A stretch of DNA of 32,500 nucleotides from Prorocentrum cordatum (GCA_963575745.1 CAUYUJ010015938.1:1-32500), one strand, 5' to 3'; positions 16,688 through 26,515 are shown, counted from the stretch's first letter. Notes: generated by a model not told the origin, from the letters alone. Made by a program: numbers and translations.

Positions 16688-16830
16688 TCGGAAATCCCCG
16701 ACGAGGTCGTCAAAAAAATGACGAGGCCGAGCCTGCATTTTGACGAGGCCTCCCGCTGCAGACATCCCACGAAACTCCTCCTCGTCAAAATCCGAGGCGC
16801 GGTCAAAAAACGATGGCGAACCCGAGTCCT
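16688..16830. repeat. Fold-back with CCTCGTCAAAA arms
   Basis: Several inverted copies of TTTTGACGAGG and CCTCGTCAAAA surround TCCCGCTGCAGACATCCC. It lies in the intron directly downstream (minus strand) of exon 17007-16849. Confidence 0.65.
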
Positions 16831-16848
16831 GGCAAACCCGGGTCTTAC

Positions 16849-17007
16849 GCTCCCCCGAAAGATCATCGATCCTTGCTCCCCAGACAGCGTGCTGGCCGGC
16901 ACCGAGATGCCAGACACCGAACACTGCAGCCGCAGCCACTGCGAGCCCACGAAGCTCTCGCAGACCTGCTGGTCCGTCCCGACGTCCGTGCGCTCGAAGA
17001 ACAGGGC
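16849..17007 (-). CDS. Coding exon, unknown protein, 53 codons
   Basis: Exactly 159 nt between cgtcgtcgcag (AG at 17009-17008) and GGGAGC|GTAAGACC (GT at 16848-16847), phase 0 at both ends. It reads ALFFERTDVGTDQQVCESFV, GSQWLRLQCSVSGISVPAST, LSGEQGSMIFRGS. Strong GC3 bias. It joins exon 17688-17603 in frame: ...ETARLATMAA-ALFFERTDVG... The mix of Cys, Ser and beta-prone residues suggests an extracellular or beta-rich domain, but I recognise none. Confidence 0.75.
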
Positions 17008-17293
17008 CTGCGACGACGAGGCCGGCGGCGTCGGCGGCGGCAGCGGCGGCAACCGCGCATGTCGTCTCTTGCTCGTCATCGTGGTCCGCCCGCCTCCTGC
17101 CTTCCCTCTGCCTCGCCCTCGGCCCAGTGCTCTTCCTCGGCCACCTTCCTCCCTCCCGCCGCCCCCCTCCCTCGTCACGCCTGCTCCCTTCTTCGACATT
17201 CCCCTCTCCAGTCTCTCTCCCTCGAAACCCCCGCCGCGAACCCCCTGAAGGCCTCCGAAAGGCCTCCAAACATGCCCAAATGCCTCCGCACCA

Positions 17294-17327
<34 letters not shown>

Positions 17328-17336
17328 TCGTCGTCT

Positions 17337-17391
<55 letters not shown>

Positions 17392-17602
17392 ACGGCTGGC
17401 CACTGTCGTCGCGGCCGCTGTCGTGCCTCTGTCGCGGGCCTGGCTGCCGCCGCCATTGTGCCGTCGTCGCCGCCGTCGCAGCCGTCGTCGTTTTCGTCGT
17501 CGCCGTCATCGTCGTCGTCGCCGCCATCGTTGCCGCCGCCGCCGCCGTCGCCGCGGTCGCACTCGCCGCCGCCGCCCGTCGCCGTCGCGTCCTCGTCCTC
17601 AC
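17008..17602 (-). repeat. Intron made of TCG/GTC repeats
   Basis: 595 nt between a GTGAGG donor and gtcgtcgcag. It contains a nearly pure (TCG)n run at 17293-17392 on the plus strand and looser TCG/CGC repeats at 17460-17600. Long Arg, Ser or Asp homopolymer frames here come from the repeat. Confidence 0.8.
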
Positions 17603-17688
17603 CGCCGCCATCGTCGCGAGCCGGGCCGTCTCAAAGACGCGGCGGCCGCTGGGCGTCTGGTGCACCGTGGCCCCGAGTACGTGCACCT
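17603..17688 (-). CDS. Coding exon, unknown protein
   Basis: The acceptor is cccctcttccctccaag (AG at 17690-17689). The donor is GCGGCG|GTGAGGAC. It reads VHVLGATVHQTPSGRRVFET then ARLATMAA, and continues in phase 0 into exon 17007-16849. Both splice sites are canonical GT-AG, unlike the GC-AG introns elsewhere in the window. Confidence 0.7.
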
Positions 17689-17709
17689 CTTGGAGGGAAG
17701 AGGGGGCAC

Positions 17710-18114
17710 CGCAGCGGGAGGAGAGGAGAGGAGGAACGAAAAGGGGAATGGGGAAACACGACAAGGACTAGGACGGGGTGGGGTGGGTTGCCTCCGCAAC
17801 AGCAAGTCCCCCCAACAAAAACCGACCAGGGGGCTCGATGGGCGCTACAACGCCGAGAACGAGCTCAATGCCAAGAGTCGTGCGTCAGGATCACCAGGTG
17901 TAAAATTGACCAACTCATCGCCCAAATGAATGATGACAGCGTGAGGTAAGTGGCACGGCTTTCTCAGAGGAATCGCGGTGGGGGTTGGGGAAATGAGAAA
18001 AAGGCAGGACATCGGTACTCACAATGTGTACCCGCGCTGCAACGGCCGCTCCGAAGAAATTCGCAGGGGGGGCCTGTGGCCAGCTACGACGTTACGCACG
18101 AAAACGCACGGGTC
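17710..18114. other. No gene seen
   Basis: Purine-rich at 17700-17760, then unremarkable sequence with no supported coding frame or repeat. Confidence 0.4.
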
Positions 18115-18280
18115 CTACACGAGGCTGCTCTTGGGGGAATCCTCGGCCGAGATACCCTCGCAAACCAACGCCGTGATGCCATATTTGATTTGGTCGGATT
18201 CCCCGCATACGTGACATCGTGACATCACCACGTCTCCACCAAACACAAAACTGGAGCTCTCGGTGCACTTTTCCCCGCGG
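18115..18280 (-). CDS. Possible terminal exon with CxxC motif
   Basis: The minus frame reads KCTESSSFVFGGDVVMSRCH, VCGESDQIKYGITALVCEGI, SAEDSPKSSLV, then TAG at 18117-18115. The CHVCGE pair and a later Cys could bind a metal. A second frame over the same bases is also open. No clear acceptor was identified. Confidence 0.35.
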
Positions 18281-18571
18281 CTGGTCAGCCCGCGAGTCCC
18301 GCGGCCTGCAACGGGGCGAGCAACAAAAACCCGCCAGGAATTGTCGCAACGCTCGGAGGATGACGGACAGGGGGCCCCTCGTTGCGTCTCGCTGTCGGGC
18401 CGCGGCTCGCGCCTCGGGCGCACCCGCCGTCAACGACCATGGCCTCGCGGGAAAGCTTCCCGATGAGGGGCCACTGGCCGAAAACAAAAACAAATTGGGG
18501 TTCGAGAGCCCGCAGGGCCCCCCGAAGAACAACGAAAACGCTGCAATCTAATCCTCCCGCGGTCCAACAGG

Positions 18572-18790
18572 CCCGCGCATCGCCCCGTCCGCCATTCTGA
18601 ACGTGTCCCCAGCCGCGTCGACGGCGAAGCCCCGCTTTTCCGCGCCGCCAGCTCGTCCTCCCCCTCCTCGTCGCAATCCCCCTCCCTGCCCCTGGGGCAC
18701 CGAGAGCCAGCTGGTGGCATGGGCGGTGGCGCGCGGCCACTCGCCGCACCACTGGGCTTCCACCCGCTCCACCGGGGCCTCCAGCCGCTC
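18572..18790 (-). CDS. Coding exon, unknown protein
   Basis: The acceptor is gcggcctccgcag (AG at 18792-18791). It reads ERLEAPVERVEAQWCGEWPR, ATAHATSWLSVPQGQGG, a Gly/Arg linker, then KRGFAVDAAGDTFRMADGAM. GC3-rich. The 3' limit is uncertain; CCT|GTTGGACC is a candidate. The WCGEW and FAVDAAGDTFRM segments are good search handles. Family not recognised. Confidence 0.55.
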
Positions 18791-18914
18791 CTGCGGAGGC
18801 CGCGGCCGCCGCCAAACGTCCACTCGTCTTCCCGCGCTCCCCCTCCCCGCCCCCTTTTGCTCCCCCGCCTCCGCCTCCGCCATAGTAGTTGTTCCCGTTT
18901 CTTCTCACCTCCTC

Positions 18915-19312
18915 GTCCCTCCCGCCCCCCCCTCCCCCTCCTCCTCCTCCTCCTCCTTCCTCTTCTTCTCCTCCTTCCTCCTCCTCACCTCCTTCCAGCC
19001 TAACAGGTTCTCGCTCCTTCCTCCTGCTTCCCCCCCCCCCATCCCCCCCCCGATCCTGATTCCATCATATCCCTTCTGCCTTCCGCGCCCCTCTTCCGTC
19101 GCATCCCTCCTTGGTTCGTCCTCCTGTCCTCCGTCTCCCACTCCCTGCTGTCGCTTTCAACGCTCCCCCTTGCTCATCCTCCGTCCTCGCCCATCCCCTC
19201 TCATCCTCCCGCCTTGCAGCCCCGAGCCTTGATCCGCCCCCTCTCCCCCCTCCTCTTTCTCCTCCCTCCCTATGAGTCCTCCTCCTCCTCCTCCCCCCCT
19301 TTCTCCCTCCCT
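18915..19312. repeat. TCC-rich polypyrimidine tract
   Basis: About 400 bp with near-complete pyrimidine bias on the plus strand: TCC, TCTT and CCCC runs, including (TCC)n at 18935-18955 and 19278-19292. Likely intronic or intergenic; on the minus strand it is purine-rich. Confidence 0.85.
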
Positions 19313-19409
19313 CCTGGGAGGCATGGCGGAATCGGGCCCGTGCGTTTCGAACATATTTCGGAAGTGCCCGGGGGGAAGGCGCGGGGGCGCTGTCCTTCAG
19401 GTCGTAATC
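19313..19409 (-). CDS. Possible short exon
   Basis: The minus frame reads DYDLKDSAPAPSPRALPKYV then RNARARFRHASQE. It starts after ctaaag (AG at 19411-19410) and ends at the purine tract. No good pyrimidine tract precedes it. Confidence 0.3.
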
Positions 19410-19982
19410 CTTTAGGTGGTACCCGTGTTACTGCACAGAGAGCAGGGGACAGGAGGCGAGGACAGAGGAGTGGAAAGGACGAACAAGCGGGGAGGGCATG
19501 AATGATGAGGGGGCTGGAATGGATGGGCGGCAGGGAGCATCGGCATAGCGAGCAGGGAGGAGAGGACGGCAGGAAGATACAGGAGAGCGGCGAACGCCAA
19601 ATTGGGAGCGCTAACCCCCCCGAGTCCCCCTAAACACGTTCACGCCCCGCATCCCACCACTGCCCCTGTCACAGTGGACCCCCAGATCAATGCTTGAGCA
19701 GCGCGGGGGTGGGAGGAAAGGACGGGCGGGCGTGGAGGGCGAGCGCGAGAAGGTAGCTGGAGATGATGGGTGGATGGGGCACGGGTCTAAAGGGCCGGCA
19801 AAGAGGACGGCAAGAGAAAGCGGAGCGGCGAGCGACGGGGGAGCGCTAGAACATCCCGAATGCCCTCAAACACCCTCACACTCTCATACCCCATCCACCG
19901 CCCGTATCGCAATGGGCACCCGGGCTAATCCTTGAACACGTTTTGGCAAGGAGTCCCAAACTGGTCGTATCGCCACAATGCA
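19410..19982. other. No gene seen
   Basis: Purine-biased sequence with AGGACGGCAGGA-like short repeats at 19450-19600 and 19700-19840. No supported coding frame. Confidence 0.4.
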
Positions 19983-20310
19983 CCTCCTCCTCCTCCTCCT
20001 CCTCCTCCTCCTCCTCCTCCACCGCCCCCTTCTCCTCATCTTCTCCTCTCCCTCCGCCTCTTCTCCCGTTTCCACCCAAGCCTCCCGGGCCCTGGGCTCA
20101 CCTCCCGGGTCTCCGGCCTTCGTTCCGTGCTTCTTGTCGGGTTGGGGATTTCGAGGTCGCTAGAGAATGGCGGTCGCGCTGCGAAATTAATCATCTCCTT
20201 CCTCCTCCTCCTCCTCCTCCTCCTCCTCCTCCTCCTCTTTCTCCTCCTTTTCCTCTTCCTCGTCGTCGTCGTCGTCGTCCTCGTCGTCGTCGTCCTCCTC
20301 CTCCTGCATG
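19983..20310. repeat. TCC and TCG microsatellites
   Basis: (TCC)n at 19983-20022 and 20197-20237, then (TCG)n at 20256-20300. Unique sequence between them shows no supported exon. Confidence 0.9.
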
Positions 20311-20509
20311 AGGGGGGAGGGGGTGTGGGCCCGCGGCCTCTTCGCCGCGCGAGGACACCTAACTAAGGACAGACAAAACGGACACTTTAGCGGCCAACGC
20401 ACAACCAGTGTGGCCAACGAACCCGCAGACCTCGTGCGCATGACCTCGTGCGCATGCTGTCTTCTGCGCGGAGGGCCTGTCGGCTTGCCCTCGGGACGCG
20501 GGAGACAGG

Positions 20510-21440
20510 ATGGAGGAGTAGGAGACGTAGACGGAGGAGCAGGAGCAGGAGGAGAAGGTCGAGATGGAGGAGGTGGCAAAGGGGCGGGAGGATGCGAAGG
20601 AGGACGAGGAAAAGGAGGAAGAGGAGGATAATATTCAGGATGTGGAAGAAGAGGCGATTACGGGGGAATGGAAGAGGGAACGGAGGACGAGGGGTGGATT
20701 TTAAAGGTGAAGGCGGTGAAGGAGGAGGATACTCATATGGACGAGGGAACGGAGGACGAGTGGAGGATGTTGAGGAGGTGGAAGAGGGCACTGAAAAGGT
20801 CGAAATGGGAACGGAGGTCGACGGGAGGATGGTCGAGGAGTTGGAAGAGGAAGGGACTGAGGATACGGAAGATGGAAGCAGGAAATGATCGGATGATATC
20901 GAAGGAGATGAAGCGGCGGACGAGGGAAGGATATCGAGGAGGCGGAAGAGGACGACACAGAGGAGGTGGAACAGGAGATCGGAGAACAACTGGAAGATAT
21001 CGAGAAGATGGACGCGGATGTGGCTGAGGAGGTGGAGGAGGAAGCGGAGACGAGGAACCGATATCGAGCAGGTGTGACAAGAATATACTGACGAGATGAA
21101 TGAGGGAGCGGAAGACGAGGGGAGGGCATCGAGGCGGGGCAGGAAGATACTGAGGGGGTGGACGAGTGAGCGGAAGACGAGGGGAGGCTGGTGAGGTGAA
21201 GAGGGGGGAACTGATGAATACAAGAAGGAGCGGCGGACGAAGGAAGGAGATCGAGGAGGCGGGAGAGGACAACACAGAGGAGGTGGAAAAGGAGATCGGA
21301 GGACGACTGGAAGATATCGAGACGATGGACGCGGATGTGGCTGAGGAGGTGGACGAAGAAGAGGAGACAACTGGAGGATAGTGAGGACGTAGAAGAAGGG
21401 AGGGGTCTGAGGAGGTGGAGGAGGGAGAGAAGGTACAGCA
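20510..21440. repeat. Purine-rich minisatellite with a 320-bp duplication
   Basis: About 0.9 kb of GGA/GAAG/GACGAGG sequence. 20931-21037 and 21251-21357 are direct copies, about 90% identical, 320 bp apart. In one plus frame each encodes an acidic helix-like segment (LEDIEKMDADVAEEVEEE; LEDIETMDADVAEEVDEEEE). The frames are broken between copies. It may be a decayed coding repeat or simply purine-repeat translation. Confidence 0.7.
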
Positions 21441-21604
21441 AAGGCGCTTAGGGGGTGAGTCTCCGATTCACGTCACGGCGAGGAAACCAACAACTACTTA
21501 ACCCCTGCGGCATGCATAAGCTGTGTGCGTATACAGATAGACCAATGCACATTTGCACACATATCAAAGTATTTCTTCACGTCGGCCAGAATAATCAAGC
21601 AAGC

Positions 21605-21763
21605 ACATGAAGTAGGAAGGCGGAGCAGTAGATTGGGCTCAGGCCCTCCCAGGAGATAACAAAACCCATCAAAGCCATGCCGAGTCTTGAGTCTTGAAGA
21701 ATATGGGGATGCGCGGGAGTCCACAAGTACCTAGTTTCAACAACCAGCGAGTATTCAAGTGTG
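21605..21763. repeat. Dispersed repeat family D2, copy 2
   Basis: Homologous to 2528-2690 on the same strand (GAAGTAGGAAGG..., AGTAGATTGGG..., GTCCACAAGTACCTAG...). The minus frame across 21494-21724 is open but unconvincing. Confidence 0.65.
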
Positions 21764-21892
21764 GATGCGGGGCATAAGCCCAGCGTCCCAGGTCGGCCTG
21801 GGACGTCCCCCCTGGCTCTCTGAGCGAAGGGGGAGGGCCGCGCAGGGAACAACTCGCTGATTGGTCCAGAGCAGTGGCGATCTGGGGGCAGG

Positions 21893-22028
21893 ACCTGTTC
21901 CTAAGGCCGTGGGGACGAATAGGACGGGGGGGGGAGGAGGAAGAGGAGGAGGACGGGGGAGGAGGCGGAGGAGGAGGAGGAGGAGGAAGGCCCTGCTCCT
22001 AAGGCCGTGAGGACGAGAAGGACGGAGG
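21893..22028. repeat. GGA tract bracketed by about 38-bp direct repeats
   Basis: CCTGTTCCTAAGGCCGTGGG... (about 21894) and CCTGCTCCTAAGGCCGTGAG... (about 21990) are direct copies either side of (GGA)n at 21935-21988. Confidence 0.75.
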
Positions 22029-22035
22029 GCTTGGC

Positions 22036-22309
22036 CCTCGGGGGCTTCGGGCGGCGAACAGGCCACGGAAGAACGGGCCAGCCAGGGCGCAACGAACGCC
22101 TCGCGGCTCCATGAAGGCCCGGCTGTGCTGGCGCCGCCGGGGCTGGCGCGGCGCGGCGGCGAGTTGCTGCAGGATCTCGAACGGCTTCCAGCCTGCGGCC
22201 ATCGTCGTCCTCGTCGTCCTCGTGTCGTCGTCGTCGTCGTCGTGGCCGCCGTCGTCGAAGGCGGCGTCGCCGTCGCCGCCGCCGCCGGTGTTCTCGTCGT
22301 TCCCGGGCG
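22036..22309 (-). CDS. Coding exon, unknown protein
   Basis: The acceptor is ccgccgctggcag (AG at 22311-22310), after a TCC-rich tract. It begins PGNDENTGGGGDGDAAFDDG, has an Asp then Thr/Arg run from GAC/ACG repeats, then MAAGWKPFEILQQLAAAPRQ and FMEPRGVRCALAGPFFRGLF. The 3' limit is uncertain; CGAGG|GCCAAG is a candidate GC donor. The acidic low-complexity run may be a microsatellite expansion inside coding sequence. The C-terminal half has clear coding character. Confidence 0.55.
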
Positions 22310-22692
22310 CTGCCAGCGGCGGCGGGGCGGAGGAGGAGCGACGAGTGAGGAATGGAGGGGAGTAGGTGGGACAAGGAGGGCGGGGCGGAGGAGTGCAGAG
22401 GAACAGGAGAGAGGAGGGAGGAGGAGAGAACAGGGAGGAATGGGAGACTAGGCAGGACAAGAATGGGGAGGGGAGAACGCAACACTTCGGGCGATGAGTT
22501 CGTTCGTGAGCGGGGCTACAAGCGCCCGTTGCCGGCGCTTCTTTGGCGGGCGGGGCCGCGTGAAAATAACGGGGGTGGTAGGCCATCCCCCCGGCGCAGT
22601 CGGAAAGACTATGTCTGGAAAGTGATTTTAGAAAACGAATTGACACACCCCACGCTCTTGCAAACATCCCACCCACCCACCCGCAACTTGGC

Positions 22693-23127
22693 TTGCAAAA
22701 CCCATGTGGTGACGATTGCTATGAGTGCTTGGAGTTAGCTGGCCCATCTCTGCGGCCGCGACAACCCAAGCGCGCGCGCAGCGGCCAGCTAGTTTGGCGC
22801 GACCGACGCGGCCGCCTGCTGGGCACATCCCAGCTGGGCGACGACACCGACGACGTCTCCAACGACTTCGACGCCGACAACGACGACGACGACGACACCG
22901 ACGACGGCGACGCCGACGCCGACGACGACGACGATGACAACGACGACGGCGATGACGACGCCGACGACGACGACAACGACGACACCGACGACGACGACGA
23001 CGACGTCAACGACGCCGACGCCGACGACGACGACGACGACGGCGGCGACGACGACGACGCCGACGTAGACGACGACGACGACGCCGCGCGAATGAGGGGA
23101 CATCTCCCCCGCGCGGAAACAACTTGA
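22693..23127 (+). CDS. Possible Asp-rich open frame over a GAC array
   Basis: The plus frame starts ATG at 22693 and reads SGQLVWRDRRGRLLGTSQLG before about 90 residues that are mostly Asp from (GAC)n at 22860-23085. The N-terminal 50 residues look plausible, but the rest is repeat-driven. It is the only plus-strand candidate outside the inverted arm. It could be an acidic protein or chance. Confidence 0.25.
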   Translation: MQNPCGDDCYECLELAGPSLRPRQPKRARSGQLVWRDRRGRLLGTSQLGDDTDDVSNDFDADNDDDDDTDDGDADADDDDDDNDDGDDDADDDDNDDTDDDDDDVNDADADDDDDDGGDDDDADVDDDDDAARMRGHLPRAETT

Positions 23128-23629
23128 AATGCACCAAAGCAATCAATCGGTTGTTTTTCCTTGCTTTGTCTGCAGAGCGTCTCGTCGGTTGTTGCTGAGC
23201 GTCGTTGCCTTCCTCTCTGCGGTTCCCCAGCCACTCCCTCCTCTACGATCAATCCGCTGCCCAACAAGGCGAGCGCAATATTTGTTCTAGAACAAGGCGA
23301 AATCGACTTCCCGATGATGAGGTTCGGATGCTTAACTCTTGAGCCTGCTGCCATGCAATGAACTGCACGCGTGGGTGGAGCACGTGCGGTCCCGATTGAG
23401 AGGGGGCATCACCAGGAGAACCTCTCGTGCACACTCACTGTCTGAAACTGTCACGCGCTGTCACGCCGGCCCCCACAGCCAAGTATAGCTCAAATTACTC
23501 CATTTGCCCATCCATTGCTGTGAGGAGGAAGGGCCTCCCTGATCGTGGGGTGACGCCACAGAAACTTCGTTCTTGCATCCACGCGCGTGATAGACGGGTC
23601 ATCTGAAAAAGGTGCTGTTCAGACTCTGG
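23128..23629. other. No supported gene
   Basis: Two opposite frames around 23160-23360 are open and look equally protein-like, so neither can be chosen. No repeat recognised. Confidence 0.35.
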
Positions 23630-24926
23630 GGCGCCCCCAGACTCTGGGGGTTGGGGGTTGCTCCGACTTTGTCTCTCGTTGTCCGACTGTGTCTCCTCGC
23701 TCCTACCCCCTGCCTCCTTCTCTCCTCCTCCCTGTTTCTCTTCCTACTCCCTCTTCGCCTGCTTTTCCCAGTCCTTTCCTGCCTTTTCCTCCTCTTCCTC
23801 CTCCTCCTCCTCAACCTCCTCCTCCTCCTCCTCGCCCCCAGCGCGCCAAGGAGGCTTCCAAGATGGCCCCATGACGGCCCAGGAGGCCCCAAAAACCGCC
23901 CCAAGAGGCTTCTAAGACGCCCAAGATGGCCTCCAAGACGGCCCTGAAGCGCCTCAAGAGGACCCCACATCGGTTCAGAGAGGCCCCCAAGACGGCTTCC
24001 GACGGCGTCAGACCCGTCAGACGGGCCAAGAACGTTTTAAGACGGCCAAGGAGAGGCCCCCAAGACGCCCCCAAGGCCCCCAAGAGGCCTAAGGAGGCCC
24101 CCAAGAGGCTTCCAGGAGGCCCCACAAGAGTGCCCCAAGAGGCTCCCAAGAGGCCTCCTCCTCCTCCTTCTTCTCCTCCTCCTCCCTCTCCTGATCCTCC
24201 CCCTCAGCCTCCCCCAAGTGTTCCCCGAAGAGTTTCCGGAGCGGCTGGGGGAATACATAATCAGATAGCTTGGCCAAGCTGGGGCCCAACGTTTGGCCAC
24301 ATAGGCGCTTCTCAAAAAGGCTGGGGGCGGCGGTGATTCGCCGTAGGCTCTTGGATCCGCCGCCCCCTGTGCTTGCCACAGGGGTGGACGGCGTGCCAAA
24401 CATTTTTGCTGCTCTTGTCAAACCCTTCCCAGTGGCCTTCGGCCCAGACCGCCTGCCCCTCGGAAGGACCAGAAGGTGTGGCCCACATCGCCACCAAGAC
24501 GGCCCAAATGGCCCAAGATGGCCACCAAGATGCCTCCAAGGCAGCTTGGATTGCCCCAAGAGAGCCCAAGACGGCCCCAATATGTCTCCAAGACGGCCCA
24601 AGATGCACCCGAGGCGTTCCAAGATGGCCCCAAGATGGCCCAGGACGGCCCCAAAGGCCCCCAAGAGGCTTCCAATGCAGTCCAAGAAGCCTCCAAGGGG
24701 ACCTGCAGGAAGGCCCGAAGAGGCAAAAACAGTTGATTTCCCGTGCGCTCTTGACGGATTTTGACGTTTTCGGCCTGCCGACGGCCCAATGCCGCCCAAG
24801 AGACCCCCAAGATGGCCCCAAGAGCGCCCAAGAGGGCTCCAAGACGGCCCCATGACGGCCTCCAGACGGTCCAAGAGGACCCCAAAGCGCCTCCAAGACG
24901 GCCCACGAGAACTCCAAGGCGCCCAC
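23630..24926. repeat. Large inverted duplication, left arm
   Basis: Reverse complement of 29928-32221 apart from a 1,023-bp insertion in the other arm. By eye the match is about 95% or better outside the pyrimidine tract at 23700-23840. The arm holds a TCC tract, CCAAGATGGCCC-type arrays and a unique core (24180-24470). The junction GCCTAAGGAGGCCCC at 24087-24101 is the uninterrupted version of the site occupied in the right arm. Confidence 0.9.
24089..24403 (-). CDS. Duplicated open frame, unknown acidic protein (left-arm copy)
   Basis: Starts at ATG 24403-24401: MFGTPSTPVASTGGGGSKSL, then a core FEKRLCGQTLGPSLAKLSDY and VFPQPLRKLFGEHLGEAEGE, then a Glu/Lys-rich run and Trp/Leu/Gly repeats from the CCAAGAGG array. 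The right-arm copy (30457-30792) keeps the ATG and the frame with a few substitutions. The frame is also open upstream through the array, so the true start is uncertain. No family recognised. Confidence 0.4.
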   Translation of the reverse strand: MFGTPSTPVASTGGGGSKSLRRITAAPSLFEKRLCGQTLGPSLAKLSDYVFPQPLRKLFGEHLGEAEGEDQEREEEEKKEEEEASWEPLGALLWGLLEASWGPP

Positions 24927-25250
24927 GATGGCCTTCAAGACGGCTCCAACACGTCCAAGACGGCAACGATACGATTCGACATAGCCCCAGGATGGCCCAA
25001 GACAGCCCCAGAGGGCCCCAAGGGGATCCAAGGGGACTCCTAGACGGTCTAGGAAGTCTTCAAGAGGACCTCCAGGAGAGCCCGAAATGCCCAAATGGTG
25101 ATATTCCCTTCAATTGTTGAATCATTTGGGCGCGTTTTCTTTTTCGGCTGTCCGACGGCCCAAGATGTCCACAAGATGGTGCCAAGACGGCCCAAGCTGA
25201 CTTCAAGATGGCCCCGAAAGGGCCCCAAAGGGCGAGGAAACAGTCCAAGA
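24927..25250. repeat. CCAAGACGGCCC-type degenerate array
   Basis: Continuation, beyond the inverted arm, of the 9-12 bp CCAAGAYGGCCC words. It thins out near 25090-25150, where unique sequence (TTTCTTTTTCGGCTG...) occurs. Frames read as Trp/Leu/Gly/Pro repeats and are not evidence of a gene. Confidence 0.8.
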
Positions 25251-25286
25251 GGAAGAGCAAGAGGCAAGGACGGAATCAGAGGCCGG

Positions 25287-25830
25287 AAGCGGCTCCGAGA
25301 AGCCTGCAGCTCAGCGCGGGCTCGTCTGCGGACGCCCTTACCCCCCCAGGGAAAACAGATCACCCCGAGGCCCGGTGATTTTTTGTGGGGCCGCCCTCTC
25401 AAGGCCCCACGGCCAGCTTTTTGGTCGAGGAGGAGGAGGGGCAGGAGGACAAGGATGTGATCAAGAGAAACCAGAGGAGCAGGAGGAGCAGGAGGACGAG
25501 GAGGTTGAGCAAGGGGTCAAGGACGGAATGCAAGGCCCGAAGCGGCTCCGAGACCAGACCGCGCTGAGCTGCAGGGTTTTCGGAGCCGCTTAAGGGCTGC
25601 TCAACCTGCTCAACCTCCTCGTCCTCCTGCTCCTTCTTCTCTTCGTTTTCGTCTTGATCAACGTCGTCGTCCTCCTGCTCCTCTTCTCCCTCGACCCAAG
25701 AGCCGGCCGTGGGGCCTTGAAAGGGCGGGCCGAAAAAAAACACCGGGGGCCTCGGGCTAATTTTTTTTTGGGGGGGGGCAGCGGCGTCCGCAGACGAACC
25801 CGCGCTGAGCTGCAGGCTCTCGGAGCCGCT
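25287..25830. repeat. Fold-back of about 540 bp
   Basis: 25287-25520 pairs with 25595-25830. Strong blocks are CTGCAGCTCAGCGCGGG, TCGTCTGCGGACGCC, CAAGGCCCCACGGCC and CAGGAGGACGAGGAGGTTGA. The centre holds a 12-bp hairpin, AAGCGGCTCCGA/TCGGAGCCGCTT. Both arms translate to Glu/Gln/Asp-rich segments (EEQEEQEDEEVEQ; EKKEQEDEEVEQ). CGGAGCCGCTGCGG is repeated again near 25870. Confidence 0.8.
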
Positions 25831-25936
25831 GCGGTCAAAGAAAGGCTGCCCTGCAGGCTGTCTCGGAGCCGCTGCGGCCAAAAGAAGGACACTTTGTTGG
25901 TTAATTGTGGGGTCGCTTTGTCGGCTGATTTCGGGC

Positions 25937-25998
25937 GCGTCGTCGTCGTGGTCGTGGTCGTGGTCGTGGTCGTCGTCGTGGTCGTGGTCGTGGTCGTG

Positions 25999-26072
<74 letters not shown>

Positions 26073-26138
26073 GGTCGTGGTCGTCGTCGTCGTCGCCACC
26101 ATCGTCGTGGTCGTCGTCGTCGTTGTCGTCGTTGCCGA

Positions 26139-26169
<31 letters not shown>

Positions 26170-26222
26170 TTCGTCGTCGTCGTAATTGTCACCGTCGTCA
26201 ACGTTGTCGTCGTCGTCGCCGT
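25937..26222. repeat. GTC/GTG trinucleotide array
   Basis: About 285 bp of (GTC)n with GTG variants, including a nearly pure GTC run at 25999-26070. Same repeat class as the GAC array at 29838-29927, in the opposite orientation. Confidence 0.95.
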
Positions 26223-26315
26223 CCATAAGATGTCCTCAAGAGGGCCCTACAAGAGGGCCCTAAGAGAGCCCCAAGAGGGCCCCAAGAGGGCTTCAAGAGG
26301 GCCCCAAGAAAGCCC

Positions 26316-26360
26316 CAGGAGTTATGTACCAACCCAGCGGCCGCTGGTACATAACTCCTG
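26316..26360. repeat. Conserved palindrome P, copy 1
   Basis: CAGGAGTTATGTACCA (26316-26331) pairs perfectly with 26345-26360 across the 13-nt loop ACCCAGCGGCCGC. Confidence 0.95.
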
Positions 26361-26476
26361 GGGCCCTCTTGGGGCCCTCTGAGGGCCCTCTTGGAGTCCT
26401 CTTGGGCCCCTGGTTGGCCCATGAGATGGCTCCAAGAGGGCCCTAAGAGGGCCCCAAGAGGGCCCCAAGAGGGCTC

Positions 26477-26515
26477 CAGGAGTTATGTACCAACCCAGCG
26501 GCCGCTGGTCTCCTG
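26477..26515. repeat. Conserved palindrome P, copy 2 (damaged)
   Basis: Same left arm and loop as copy 1, but the right arm has lost ACATAA (reads TGGTCTCCTG). Confidence 0.9.

Noticed and set aside
23850-25250. Frames with repeated Trp-Gly-Leu-Leu-Gly residues, looking like a tandem-repeat protein
   Set aside because: They are translations of the degenerate CCAAGAYGGCCC array, open on both strands. Only the unique core near 24180-24403 was kept as a candidate.
25399-26226. Long Asp-, Thr- or Val-rich frames
   Set aside because: They arise from the GTC array at 25937-26222.
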